Below the pieces are notes generated by a model. The model was not told where the DNA came from and did no database searches. It worked only from the letters and a program-made list of their open reading frames with translations. This document shows positions 51,351 to 51,688 of a stretch of DNA of 51,688 nt, in pieces; the stretch's first letter is position 1; each line of letters starts with the position of its first letter. The DNA comes from Microcaldota archaeon. Lineage in GTDB: Archaea; Micrarchaeota; Micrarchaeia; Micrarchaeales; Micrarchaeaceae. Both the position numbers and the translations under genes were made by a program. The DNA is taken from NCBI GenBank assembly GCA_021797495.1, contig JAJZZO010000012.1, positions 1 through 51,688 on the forward strand. The letters are read 5' to 3'.

Positions 51351-51364
51351 TATACATATGTATA
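51351..51364. promoter_or_regulatory. Perfect 14-bp palindrome in the vapBC promoter
   Basis: TATACATATGTATA reads the same on both strands and lies between the VapB start and the TATA-like CTTTTTATAATAG on the minus strand (51366-51378). Position and symmetry fit the VapBC autorepression operator. Confidence 0.55.
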
Positions 51365-51371
51365 ACTATTA

Positions 51372-51393
51372 TAAAAAGCTTTCTGTCATAGTA
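51372..51393 (+). repeat. Right copy of the 22-bp imperfect direct repeat
   Basis: It shares 20 of 22 bases with 48949-48970, including the 12-base core TCTGTCATAGTA. It overlaps the upstream part of the VapB promoter. The two copies define the ends of the AbiE-2/VapBC segment. Confidence 0.45.
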
Positions 51394-51405
51394 AAGGCTA
51401 CATTT

Positions 51406-51439
51406 AAGCATTTTGTAGAACACAGGAAACAAAATGCTT
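51406..51439. repeat. Perfect 11-bp inverted repeat beside the island end
   Basis: AAGCATTTTGT (51406-51416) and ACAAAATGCTT (51429-51439) form a perfect 11-bp hairpin with a 12-base loop, 13 bases past the right direct repeat. It may be a terminator for plus-strand transcription or part of a recombination site. Confidence 0.4.
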
Positions 51440-51516
51440 GCATATTGTTTATTGCATCCCATAAAATGAATACCTTTCTGCTTACAAACTGCGTTGGTGC
51501 CTGGGACCATCTCTTC

Positions 51517-51669
51517 TCAATGCTTCACAGGCAGCTTTGCCCACTTCTGCTCGAAGTCCGGAATCTTGAATTCTTCGTACTCCTTATAGTAGTGCCTTCC
51601 GAAGAGCAATACTGAGACGTTCTCCGCGGAGCGTGTGACAGGTCTAAAGGCTAGGCTCAAAGAGCAGCT
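51517..51669 (-). pseudogene. Short C-terminal coding fragment, unknown, possibly frameshifted
   Basis: The minus strand holds 50 open codons ending at a TGA at 51517, with FGRHYYKEYEEFKIPDFEQ as a protein-like segment. An in-frame TAA at 51670 blocks the frame, but a second frame upstream (FKPFGLKLLFEPSL to 51643) could join it through a single-base slip near 51643-51650. This suggests the tail of a broken or frameshifted gene entering from the right edge. I do not recognise the family. The rest of 51440-51688 shows nothing else clear. Confidence 0.35.
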
Positions 51670-51688
51670 TTAGCCCGAAAGGTTTAAA

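Noticed and set aside
51256-51615. 119-residue plus-strand frame at the right end
   Set aside because: It runs antisense through VapB, its promoter palindrome and the direct repeat, and looks non-coding.
1-51688. CRISPR arrays, tRNA and rRNA genes
   Set aside because: No regularly spaced repeats, cloverleaf-like TTC-loop boxes or rRNA-like stretches were found on reading the gaps; small RNAs without clear structure cannot be excluded.

Overview
The window is archaeal. Its translation enzymes are of archaeal type, many genes sit about 25-35 bases behind A/T-rich TATA-like boxes with no obvious leader, AGG and ATA codons are common, and short GGTGG/GAGG ribosome sites occur inside operons. Base composition looks to be in the mid-40s percent G+C by eye. 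The gene set (3-phosphomevalonate isoprenoid genes, zinc-dependent glucose dehydrogenase beside a GH15 glucosidase, cytochrome b, secreted Asn-rich proteins) suggests an aerobic or facultatively aerobic, probably acidophilic heterotroph. It could be a Thermoplasmatota or an ARMAN/Micrarchaeota-type lineage; I cannot decide between them from the sequence.

Layout. 1-2472 (minus) is a compact operon that appears to hold mevalonate 3-kinase, mevalonate-3-phosphate 5-kinase and a bisphosphomevalonate decarboxylase that runs off the left edge. 2800-8560 holds hypothetical genes, an HxlR regulator divergent from a pirin, and a DUF3311/sodium-solute symporter pair. 8812-12975 holds a cytochrome b6-like protein, an ABC exporter, an FKBP isomerase and a small membrane protein. 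13050-15878 holds small RNA-related genes and trpS. 15886-20069 is a heme block: hemC-hemD-hemE on the plus strand meets hemQ-hemH on the minus strand. That set points to the coproporphyrin-dependent heme route, otherwise best known from Gram-positive bacteria.

20166-29605 holds a hypothetical pair, an inosine/xanthosine triphosphatase-like protein, tyrS, a ferritin-like/VIT1 iron transporter, arginine deiminase, an FMN reductase, two HAD proteins, a 47-residue zinc-ribbon protein, and an SPFH plus AIM24 pair. 29758-35833 is a plus-strand run of three MFS transporters, a molybdopterin (sulfite-oxidase-fold) protein, a histidine phosphatase and a sugar nucleotidyltransferase. 36011-38305 is a divergent pair of surface proteins: a beta-helix protein with a His-rich tail and a protein with 13 N-glycosylation sequons. 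38352-45929 holds an aminotransferase, a two-gene unit with a SLATT-like 2TM protein, a SemiSWEET, a possible methyltransferase, and a GH15-glucose dehydrogenase operon that would release and oxidise glucose.

The right end (45974-51393) is an accessory region: two AbiE toxin-antitoxin pairs of different base composition, a VapBC pair and gene relics. The second AbiE pair and VapBC lie between two copies of a 22-bp imperfect direct repeat (48949-48970 and 51372-51393, 20 of 22 identical), so this 2.4-kb stretch may be a discrete mobile or recombinational island. I found no tRNA, rRNA or CRISPR array.
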